From an uncultured Chloroflexota bacterium (GTDB lineage: Bacteria; Chloroflexota; Anaerolineae; Anaerolineales; Anaerolineaceae): a stretch of 64,000 bases of DNA. The stretch is from the NCBI GenBank assembly GCA_902786265.1, contig CADACE010000005.1, forward strand, positions 85,303 through 149,302, written 5' to 3'. Below, in pieces: positions 50,521 through 57,981 of this stretch. Every line of letters starts with the position of its first letter. Position 1 is the stretch's first letter. The position numbers and the translations under genes are program-made. The notes beneath the pieces were generated by a model, which worked only from the letters and a program-made list of their open reading frames with translations, was not told where the DNA came from and did not search any database.

Positions 50521-52071
50521 CTATATTAATCGAACGACCGGATAATCAGATAACAGATGCTGACCTGTCTGAAGGTCCACAGCATTGATCAAAAGCATTT
50601 TGTTGGCGTCGATCCCGAAAGAGATCTCAAACCGGGGCAAACCGCGTTCGGCGGGAGAATCAGCAGCGAGAAACAGTGGATTGTGTTCATTCATCCAGAA
50701 GCGCTGCTCGGAGCGGACTTCCGCTTCTGTCAGCGGCATCACATGGACGGAGCCGTCGGAATCAAAAAAGATCTCATTTTGATTTCCCGGCCGGGTGCCG
50801 CTTTCTGTTATTTCATAAACCGCGATGCCAAAGCGCTGCTGCCCATCATAGGAGGCTTTCAGACGCATCGGTCCGGCAGCCAGTTTTTCAGGATATTTTG
50901 TTCCCTTTGCAACGATCGTTTTGAAGGCATATTCACCGGTCCGCGGATCGGTATACCGGATCGCATAGGAATGCTGGATAAAATCATAAATGTGCATTCC
51001 GCCGGCGATCACCGCAGCACCGCGCGCCACCGCTCCGAGAGGCTCGTCCCATACGATTTTTCCGGCGGGAAAGCGTGATTCAAGATGTTCACGGATCGAA
51101 GAGATCAGACATGACCCGCCCACCGGCAGGATGGCTGTCACAGCTTCGCGGACAAGCCCGTGATCTTCGGCAGCACGCAAAGCTTCTTCAATGATCTCAT
51201 CCAAAGAATCAAACAAGCAGTGTTCACGGAACAAAGCGGCGAGATCATCCCGCGTCAGGACAAAGGAGTGATCCGGAAAGAAATCAAAAAGAACACTTTC
51301 CGCTTCGGAAAGCCGGATCTTGACCTGTTCACAAAAGCGCAGCAGCTCCGCAGAAATTCGGCGGAGAAACGGATCATTTTCAGATATACGCAGGCGCGCC
51401 AGCACTGCTTCATAGATCCAGCGGTCAACAGTCATTCCGCCGAGCGTGCACCCGGCTTTGCCGAGGACCCGGCAGCTTCGTCCGTCTTTGCTGCCTGTCT
51501 CCGTCACAGAAACGCACACAGCCTGCAGCGTGCTCCCGCCGAAATCAAGGACCAGCAGAGTATCCCCCGGATGAAGGCTCAGTCCGTAACCGGCAGCCGC
51601 GGCACTTGCTTCATCGACCAGACGCAGATGAAGATTCTCGAAGCGCTTCATATCACCGAGAAGCCAGTCACTGTAATGTTCAAAGGACTCCACCGGTACG
51701 CTGATCACCAGCTCATCGGGCGCTTCCCGGGTTTCTGCAAAAACTGCGGCTGTCAGGGTATGAAGAAAATCCTCCGCTGCCCGTTTTGCGTCGATGCGTT
51801 CATCACCTATACGCAAAGCATAAGGGCTGCGCAGATTGATATAGCGCTTCATCCAGCGGAATTCTTTGCTCTCCGGTGAAGCATTGGCAGCGATTTGGGA
51901 GCCAATAAAAAACCGCCCGTCGGGTTCATAGGAGATGATTGAAGGGACAAAAACAGAACCGGGAACACAAAATGAGGTCTCACGGATCATCTCCGCGCAC
52001 TGTTTTTCCTCATTCCACAGGGCAATGACTGTATTGCAGTTTCCGAAGTCGATTGCCGCTTTATTCGCCAT
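50521..52071 (-). CDS. Hsp70-like (DnaK-family) protein, short
   Basis: The 516-residue product has an actin-fold ATPase domain: phosphate-1 loop AIDFGNCNTVIALWN, DEASAAAAGYGLSL, phosphate-2 LLVLDFGGSTLQAV, and adenosine motif ILPVGGSCLISSIREHLE. A shortened beta-rich C-terminal part (..FGIAVYEITESGTRPGNQNE..) is in the place of the substrate-binding domain, and the helical lid is missing (DnaK is about 630). It overlaps the SGNH-hydrolase gene by 11 bases. It is a specialised chaperone-like protein rather than housekeeping DnaK. Confidence 0.8.
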   Translation of the reverse strand: MANKAAIDFGNCNTVIALWNEEKQCAEMIRETSFCVPGSVFVPSIISYEPDGRFFIGSQIAANASPESKEFRWMKRYINLRSPYALRIGDERIDAKRAAEDFLHTLTAAVFAETREAPDELVISVPVESFEHYSDWLLGDMKRFENLHLRLVDEASAAAAGYGLSLHPGDTLLVLDFGGSTLQAVCVSVTETGSKDGRSCRVLGKAGCTLGGMTVDRWIYEAVLARLRISENDPFLRRISAELLRFCEQVKIRLSEAESVLFDFFPDHSFVLTRDDLAALFREHCLFDSLDEIIEEALRAAEDHGLVREAVTAILPVGGSCLISSIREHLESRFPAGKIVWDEPLGAVARGAAVIAGGMHIYDFIQHSYAIRYTDPRTGEYAFKTIVAKGTKYPEKLAAGPMRLKASYDGQQRFGIAVYEITESGTRPGNQNEIFFDSDGSVHVMPLTEAEVRSEQRFWMNEHNPLFLAADSPAERGLPRFEISFGIDANKMLLINAVDLQTGQHLLSDYPVVRLI

Positions 52072-53089
52072 AAACAGGGAGATCGTTCAACAGACGCCAG
52101 ACACGGTCGAGCGCTTTTAATGCCGAAAGGTTCCGCACCGTCCAGCCGTAGGTCTGCAGGTCGTCATTTGAAAAATTACAGAGATTGATTTTGCTCGCGG
52201 TAGGGTGAACATCGCCTTCACGCAGTCCATTGTTCGGCAGAGCGCTCATCGGTTTCCAGAGATTCCAGAACGGTACATTGTACTCATTCGCGATCCGGGC
52301 AGCCGCCTCGTTGAAGCTGCCGTCGCCTTCCAGATCGTCCGCTTTGGAATACAGGATCGGCACGATTTTCCGTGAAAGCGTCTTTTCGACCAGAGAACGC
52401 AGATGTTCCTCATACCTTTCGATACCCAGCAGCGCGTCATTGGTACCAAACCCGATGAAAGCGATAGAAGGCGTGAACAGACGGTATTCACAGCTCAGCG
52501 CGGATTCATACGGCCAGCAGATATCGTCCTCATACCAGTGATAAACGTCCATATCATAAGCCGTTGCCCCATTGCGGGAAGCCCGGGAATTCCGGGAAAA
52601 AGACCACTGGAATTGATCGATGGCTTCCTGAAGATAAGCGTAAGGACCGAGTACATAACCGGTATCGACACCGGAATCATAACAGCCGAAGAAGGAAGGC
52701 ATCATCGTGTTGCTGTCCCCGATCTTGCTGAAGCGTTTCGGATTATTTCCCTCACCGAGCCCCTCAAAATAAAGCGTCTTGAGCTCCGGTGAGATGCTTT
52801 CCGGCAGCTCCGGCCAGTTCCGCCAGTCTGCCGGATCCAGCTGAACGATCGCAGCCGGTTCCGGAGAAGGTTCTTCAGTCGGGATGCTAACCGGAACAGG
52901 TGTTTCCGTGGGCAGAGACGTTTCCGTCGGGACAGGCGTATCCGTCGGAACGACAGCCAGTGTCTCCTCGCTGATCTCTGTCATCCGTATATGCAGTTCA
53001 TTTCTGCTCTTTTGATTCGCCAGTAAAAAACCGGTCAGAGCTGCTGCTATCAAAACAAGCACTATAATGATCCAGATAATCTTTTTCAT
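52061..53089 (-). CDS. Membrane-anchored SGNH/GDSL-type hydrolase
   Basis: The start chosen is ATG 53089 (MKKIIWIIIVLVLIAAALTG), a single N-terminal membrane helix or signal anchor, followed by a Thr/Pro-rich spacer (TPVPTETSLPTETPVP) and a hydrolase domain with block I (KIGDSNTM, catalytic Ser), block III (GFGTNDALL) and block V (EGDVHPTAS, Asp-x-x-His). The enzyme should face outside and could deacylate a surface glycan or lipid. 342 residues. Its stop overlaps the start of the Hsp70-like gene. Confidence 0.8.
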   Translation of the reverse strand: MKKIIWIIIVLVLIAAALTGFLLANQKSRNELHIRMTEISEETLAVVPTDTPVPTETSLPTETPVPVSIPTEEPSPEPAAIVQLDPADWRNWPELPESISPELKTLYFEGLGEGNNPKRFSKIGDSNTMMPSFFGCYDSGVDTGYVLGPYAYLQEAIDQFQWSFSRNSRASRNGATAYDMDVYHWYEDDICWPYESALSCEYRLFTPSIAFIGFGTNDALLGIERYEEHLRSLVEKTLSRKIVPILYSKADDLEGDGSFNEAAARIANEYNVPFWNLWKPMSALPNNGLREGDVHPTASKINLCNFSNDDLQTYGWTVRNLSALKALDRVWRLLNDLPVYGE

Positions 53090-53208
53090 AACCCACCGGC
53101 ACAATCAAAATAGAGAAAGGAAACTTTGATTCGTTACATCCATGAGAAAGCTCATTGATCTGAAGCGCAGAATTAACTTCACACTTCAAACTTCACTCTT
53201 CAAACTGA

Positions 53209-53661
53209 TCAGTGCAACATCCAGAATGTTTCCACCAGCAGACCGATGATCAGACCAAACAAAGCGCCGGCATAAACCTGGCGGGGCGTGTGTCCGATCA
53301 CTTCCTTCAGTGTATCTTCAGAAAGCGGCTGACCGCTGAAGAGCTCCCGCAGGATCTGATTGATGCGCTGGGCATGCAGCCCGGACTGCCAGCGAACATT
53401 CGCCGCGTCATAGAGGACGATGATCCCAAACACCGCCGCGACCGCGAACACCTCGCTGTCAAACCCCGCGCGCATTCCCGTTACCAGTGCCAGCGCGCAG
53501 ACAAATGCAGAGTGAGAACTCGGCATCCCGCCGGAACTGAACATCTGAACAGGGTCCCACTCTTTAAACATCCAGTAATGGACAAACGGCTTAACAAACT
53601 GAGCGAGCATCATGGCGATCAATGCCGCGACCAGTGCGTGATTTTGAAAGATATAGCCCAT
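53209..53661 (-). CDS. Divergent PAP2 family membrane protein (DUF212/YuiD-like)
   Basis: The start chosen is ATG 53661, two bases after the xseB stop. The 150-residue product has four to five helices: MGYIFQNHALVAALIAMMLA, SGGMPSSHSAFVCALALVTG (the phosphatase-like SSHSA motif), FGIIVLYDAANVRWQSG and HTPRQVYAGALFGLIIGLLV. It corresponds to DUF212; a role as acid-phosphatase-like lipid phosphatase is suggested but unproven. Co-transcribed with xseB. Confidence 0.88.
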   Translation of the reverse strand: MGYIFQNHALVAALIAMMLAQFVKPFVHYWMFKEWDPVQMFSSGGMPSSHSAFVCALALVTGMRAGFDSEVFAVAAVFGIIVLYDAANVRWQSGLHAQRINQILRELFSGQPLSEDTLKEVIGHTPRQVYAGALFGLIIGLLVETFWMLH

Positions 53662-53663
53662 TA

Positions 53664-53873
53664 TCAGTCGTTCTCCGCCTGACGCAGATCCTTCAGCTTC
53701 AACTCTGCCTCTTCCAGCATCTTGCGGCACTGCTCCGCCGTCTTTTTCCCCTCTTCAAAAGCCTTCAGAGCTGCTTCCAGGTCCAGGCTCTCCTTTTCCA
53801 TTTTCGTCACGATCTCATCCAGCTTTTTATAAGCTGATTCAAATGTTTCCTTGTTTTCGGTTTCTTCGTTCAT
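53664..53873 (-). CDS. xseB: Exodeoxyribonuclease VII small subunit
   Basis: The start chosen is ATG 53873 (MNEETENKETFESAYKKLDE) with AAGGAAG upstream. The 69-residue product has the XseB coiled helices (FESAYKKLDEIVTKMEKESL .. ALKAFEEGKKTAEQCRKML). It forms the long helical arms with XseA to degrade single-stranded DNA. In many bacteria xseA and xseB are adjacent; here the AlbA_2 gene separates them. Confidence 0.92.
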   Translation of the reverse strand: MNEETENKETFESAYKKLDEIVTKMEKESLDLEAALKAFEEGKKTAEQCRKMLEEAELKLKDLRQAEND

Positions 53874-54075
53874 GGTTCTTCCTTCTGGATTTTCTTTCAC
53901 AGATTGCCAAATGTGAAAACTCGCACCGCTACAACAGTGAGTTTCCGAAAGCCGCTTTCCCATAGATCAAACGCATGAAAGAACAGCTGCAGAAACATAT
54001 TATAAAATGATTCAGCCAAAGAGACATATTGAAAACCGAACCTTCATGATTAACCTGTGCTCATTAAAAGCTTTT

Positions 54076-55518
54076 TCAGAAATTATTTGCGGCATATTTC
54101 TGTTTCGGGCTTTTTGGTTTTTCAGGCAGTGTCATCCGCAATTTTCCCTGTTCCACAAGCGGCTGAATAATCGCAGACATTGTATAATATCTGGATTTTC
54201 CTGTAAAAGAAGTTAATTCTTCACGGCTTCTCGGAATCCTGCAAAATTGAATTACCGCTTCAGAAAGATTTGTTTTATCTATATCATCCCCTGAAGGATT
54301 CAAATCATTCCAGAATGTAACGCGGAATGTTCCTCTTATTACTTCAAATTTTGGCTCAGGCAGTCCGGCTTTACTGCACTCACGATAAATCGTCGGTATT
54401 CCGGAATATCTGTTTTCAGAAATATTCAGAAGTTCAAGAATATTCATTATCACGGGATTTCTCGTATCAGGATGACCTTTTCCAAGTTGATTTACCGACC
54501 CTCCGCCGTAGAGTCCGCCTTTACTGATTATTTCGATTCGATTCCGATACATTTCTATACTGACAGGAGTATTCTCAGTATAAATACTGTAATCTCTATG
54601 CAGCAGGGCATTTAATACGGCTTCTCTCACAGCCAAAAGTGGGTATTCGGGTTTATCTTTTCTCTTACCATTTTCATCTATTATCGTTTTTGTCCGGCTA
54701 TTTTTCCGTACAAATTCAATCGCTTCCTCCAACATGTCAGATATACACCCTGTGATTCGTCTGTTGTCAAGAAACCTCGCGCCATCTTCATCTGTGTCTC
54801 CCATTTCTGCTCCCGGAACAGAAACCGCGGTAATGCATAATTGCGGGAACCATGTCTGTGGATACAGGGAAAAAAACAAAACTCCTGCAAGCGTAGGCAC
54901 ACGATCCGCTGTTATGCCCATCAATTCAAGAATTGCATTATCCGAAACATTTGACGCAAGGTTTGGTCTTTCTTTTTTCACGGAATTTAGAAATAATCTC
55001 AGACTGTCTTGATTAAACAAAGAAATATTTGCCTCCGGGACCTTTCTGAGTTCATCCTTTGTTCTGCGTTTGAAAGCCTCATAGCTGTATATTTCATATT
55101 CACTCATTAATTCATCTACATCGCCAACACGTATAAATGAACCTTTTAATCTTCCCACACCTGCATAGTAAACAGGCCTGTTTACACTTTCAACACCGGG
55201 AATTTCCGCAGAAAGCACGATTTTTCCATCAATATCACATTGGGTAAAAACCGCTCTGACTTTTGGCTGCATTTGATTGCACGCTTCCATTGCCTTCTTT
55301 TGTGCATCTTCCACGTCATACACACCAACGACGGCATAATCAGCTTTTTCCATAATTCCAAACAGAATTACTCCGCCATCATCCTGATTTGAAAAAGACG
55401 ATAATGTATCGTAAATTTTTGGGAAACCACCGCGGCAAGCCTTTATTTCTACCGTTTGAAATTCACTTCTTCTCGCCTGAACTTTTCTGACAAGTGAAAA
55501 TAATTCTGATTCCTGCAT
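54076..55518 (-). CDS. AlbA_2/Schlafen-domain putative regulator with HATPase_c-like C-terminal domain
   Basis: The 480-residue product has an N-terminal AlbA_2 (divergent AAA_4/Schlafen) domain (residues 10-150: TVEIKACRGGFPKIYDTLSS, F.NQDDGGVILFGI) and a C-terminal RecG-like/HATPase_c_4 region (YPLLAVREAVLNALLHRDYS, ENTPVSIEMYRNRIEIISKG, GKGHPDTRNPVIM), then a winged-helix end (..IPRSREELTSFTGKSRYYTM). Such proteins are common in mobile regions, and many are labelled putative transcriptional regulators. It is AT-rich with its own operator-like sites and sits between xseA and xseB, so it is probably a late insertion. Confidence 0.82.
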   Translation of the reverse strand: MQESELFSLVRKVQARRSEFQTVEIKACRGGFPKIYDTLSSFSNQDDGGVILFGIMEKADYAVVGVYDVEDAQKKAMEACNQMQPKVRAVFTQCDIDGKIVLSAEIPGVESVNRPVYYAGVGRLKGSFIRVGDVDELMSEYEIYSYEAFKRRTKDELRKVPEANISLFNQDSLRLFLNSVKKERPNLASNVSDNAILELMGITADRVPTLAGVLFFSLYPQTWFPQLCITAVSVPGAEMGDTDEDGARFLDNRRITGCISDMLEEAIEFVRKNSRTKTIIDENGKRKDKPEYPLLAVREAVLNALLHRDYSIYTENTPVSIEMYRNRIEIISKGGLYGGGSVNQLGKGHPDTRNPVIMNILELLNISENRYSGIPTIYRECSKAGLPEPKFEVIRGTFRVTFWNDLNPSGDDIDKTNLSEAVIQFCRIPRSREELTSFTGKSRYYTMSAIIQPLVEQGKLRMTLPEKPKSPKQKYAANNF

Positions 55519-55543
55519 AATAATATACTCCTGATAAACAAGT

Positions 55544-55670
55544 ATATTATATCAAAATCGTGAACTTGTCAAGTTAATCTTAAACTTAACAACTAAATAA
55601 TTAAGTTTGACAAGTAATTTCTCAGAATAACAAGTTTACCTGCATATTTAGCAAGTTCTTGTCAACTTTT
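55544..55670 (-). promoter_or_regulatory. Promoter and multiple palindromic operators of the AlbA_2 gene
   Basis: AACTTG-T-CAAGTT (55563-55575) is a perfect palindrome that contains the minus-strand -35 (TTGACA, 55572-55567), with TAATAT (55549-55544) 17 bp on. Related sites follow: AAGTTTGACAAGT (55603-55615), AACAAGTT (55629-55636) and CAAGTTCTTGTCAACTT (about 55652-55668). These repeated ACTTGTCAA half-sites suggest autoregulation. The rest of 55519-55864 has no gene. Confidence 0.65.
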
Positions 55671-55864
55671 TGCCAATTTTCCATTCCCGCAAACAGGACT
55701 ATACACATTATTACCGGGCCTGTTTGGGCTCAAAGTCCGGATTTTTTGAGAGCTGCTTTCATTATTCTTCGGATAATTCCGTATTAAGATGCAAATTCAC
55801 ATGACTCAAGATTTTTATTCAGTTTCAACGCAGATTCATTATTCATAAAAACAAACAATAAATA

Positions 55865-57076
55865 TCATTCAACCAGCGCTGATTTTTCTCCGTCGATAAA
55901 GCGGATGCCGATGCGGTCCCCGGCGGTCAGGTCCGCGGCGGAGGTCACGATCTTATCCTGATGGCGGACAAAGGCGTAGCCACGCTTCATGACGTTTTCG
56001 GGATTCAGTGCCAGCAGGCGTTTTTCCAGACCGTCCAAAGCAGCGTAACGGGTTTCGAAGTAATTTTTCCGCAGCATCTTCAGCCTTGCGGTCATCTGTT
56101 CCAGCGCGCGTTTTTCATTCTGTATCTTCGTTTCCGGTGACTGGGTAAAGAGGCGCTTTTCCAGAATATCCAGCGCCTGCCAGTGCTGGTTGATGATGCT
56201 GTCCATCGCCCGGTCAAGACGCTGCTCCGCTCCGCCTAATTCCGCAAGCACATCGCTCATGGAAGGGACCGCGTGGACCGCCGCGGCTGTAGGCGTGGGG
56301 GCGCGATGGTCTGAGGCGTAATCCACCAACGTAAAATCCACCTCATGCCCGACACCGGTGATGATGGGAACCGGGGAAGCCGCCACCGTCCGCACCAGAG
56401 CCTCATCATTGAAACACCAAAGGTCTTCGGCAGATCCGCCGCCGCGGGCGAGAATGATCACATCCGGTTTGAGCTCATAAAGCCGCAGCAGGGAAGCAAT
56501 AAGCTCCGGAGGCGCACCGTCCCCCTGGACCGAGGCAGGAGACAGCCATACCTCCGCCAAAGGCCAGCGTCCGCGAAGCGTGTTCAGGATATCCTGCAGC
56601 GCCGCCCCGGAAGGGGAAGTGACGACTCCGATCGTCCGCGGGATGCGGGGCAGCGGGCGTTTTTTCTCCTCATCAAATAATCCCTCCGCCGCAAGCTTCT
56701 TCCGCAGTTTTTCCAGCTCCTCATAAATGTTGCCGCGTCCTTTTGTGCGTACAGAATCGATCGTCAGCTGGTAATAACCGCCGCGCTCATATACACTCAC
56801 ATACCCATGAGCCTCAATGGCATTTCCCTGTGTCAGCAAACCTCTGATTTTCGCGTTGAAATTACTCTTCCAGACCACTGCCCGCATTTCGGAGACATTA
56901 TCTTTCAGCGTAAAATAACAGTGCCCGTTCATCGAGACCGAAACTTTTGAGACCTCACCGCTGACCCAGCAATCCTGAAAATCCGGGACAGCCTTCACAA
57001 TCCCGCCAATCAGCTTGTTGATATCACTGACGGTAAATATCTTTTCTTCCTGAGCAAAAAAACCGAATTGTTCCAT
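55865..57076 (-). CDS. xseA: Exodeoxyribonuclease VII large subunit
   Basis: The start chosen is ATG 57076 (MEQFGFFAQEEKIFTVSDIN) with AAAGAGA upstream; the frame extends further but through a repeat tract. The 403-residue product has the N-terminal OB domain (SDINKLIGGIVKAVPDFQDC, VSGEVSKVSVSMNGHCYFTL), the catalytic region IGVVTSPSGAALQDILNTLR, DVIILARGGGSAEDLWCFND and GVGHEVDFTLVDYASDHRAP, and a coiled helical C-terminus. It degrades ssDNA together with XseB. Confidence 0.95.
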   Translation of the reverse strand: MEQFGFFAQEEKIFTVSDINKLIGGIVKAVPDFQDCWVSGEVSKVSVSMNGHCYFTLKDNVSEMRAVVWKSNFNAKIRGLLTQGNAIEAHGYVSVYERGGYYQLTIDSVRTKGRGNIYEELEKLRKKLAAEGLFDEEKKRPLPRIPRTIGVVTSPSGAALQDILNTLRGRWPLAEVWLSPASVQGDGAPPELIASLLRLYELKPDVIILARGGGSAEDLWCFNDEALVRTVAASPVPIITGVGHEVDFTLVDYASDHRAPTPTAAAVHAVPSMSDVLAELGGAEQRLDRAMDSIINQHWQALDILEKRLFTQSPETKIQNEKRALEQMTARLKMLRKNYFETRYAALDGLEKRLLALNPENVMKRGYAFVRHQDKIVTSAADLTAGDRIGIRFIDGEKSALVE

Positions 57077-57094
57077 GTGTTCTCTTTCATAGGA

Positions 57095-57244
57095 TAGTGA
57101 ATAGGATATAGTGGATAGTGGAAATAGGGAGGTGTAAAATCTATCTAATCCTTGTATACTATACTGGTTCCTGGTCCCGAGCCCCTGATCCCTGACCACT
57201 ATTCCCTATCGCCTATCGCCTATTCCCTATCCCCTATCGCCTAA
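57095..57244. repeat. Degenerate short-word tract between xseA and rnhA
   Basis: The right side repeats CCCTATCGCCTATCGCCTAT-type words (57205-57242). The left side carries GGATAGTGAATAGGATATAG-type words (57094-57130), roughly the reverse complement. The last codons of rnhA (G-D-R-G-stop) are read from this tract, so it has grown into the gene end. Confidence 0.6.
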
Positions 57245-57679
57245 AAAATTACTCTTATAATACGCTACCGCCAGCTCATCACAGCGGTTATTATACGGGT
57301 TATCGGCGTGTCCTTTGACCCAGATCATTTCCACATGATGGATCTGCAGCAGGCTGTCCAGTTCCTTGAGCAAATCGACATTCTTTGCCGGTTCGGACTT
57401 GTTCCGCATCCAGCCGTTACGCTTCCACTTCTCCATCCAGCCCAGCTTGACCATATTCACCACATATTGGGAATCGGAATACAGCGTGACATTGCAGGGA
57501 CGCTTTAAAGCCCTCAGCCCGACAATGACCGCCATCAGTTCCATGCGGTTGTTGGTCGTATTCGGTTCGCCGCCGGAAATCTCTTTTTCAAACCTGCCTG
57601 ACTGCAGAATTACACCGTATCCGCCCGGTCCCGGGTTCCCGCTGCAGGCTCCGTCTGTATAAATTGTTACATCATTCAT
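57227..57679 (-). CDS. rnhA: Ribonuclease H I
   Basis: The start chosen is ATG 57679 (MNDVTIYTDGACSGNPGPGG); a GTG six codons upstream next to GGGGAA is also possible. The 150-residue product has the DEDD residues: D in YTDGACSG, E in NNRMELMAVI, D in YSDSQYVVN, D in WVKGHADNPYNNRCDELA. It cuts RNA in RNA-DNA hybrids. The final residues come from the repeat tract downstream. Confidence 0.95.
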   Translation of the reverse strand: MNDVTIYTDGACSGNPGPGGYGVILQSGRFEKEISGGEPNTTNNRMELMAVIVGLRALKRPCNVTLYSDSQYVVNMVKLGWMEKWKRNGWMRNKSEPAKNVDLLKELDSLLQIHHVEMIWVKGHADNPYNNRCDELAVAYYKSNFLGDRG

Positions 57680-57981
57680 CGTTTTTACTCTGTCCACTTC
57701 CCCGTGATAAGGTAGAATAGTGTGATATATGAATATGAAAGTATTCTATCATTTTTGCCGCGGATGACCGGAAAACAGCTGACAGAGATTAGGGATTAGG
57801 TATCAGGGATCAGGGATCAGTTGACTTGCATCCGGTTTTCCCGGGACAGTCACGATGTTCTCAAAGTGATACGGTTGCTGCGAAGCAATACGGGGACGAG
57901 GTCATCTTTACTTATACAACTTATACACACAATTTCTGAGGGACTGCCCCTTTATGGGGCTGTCCCCGATAAGGACGAAAA
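57680..57981. repeat. Intergenic region with short-word tract and REP-like hairpin
   Basis: GATTAGGGATTAGGTATCAG..GGATCAGGGATCAG words (57788-57818) are followed by a compact hairpin, GGGACTGCCCC-TTTAT-GGGGCTGTCCC (57940-57966), whose GGGGxCTGTCC core matches the hairpin at 34249-34323. No gene is seen. Confidence 0.6.
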
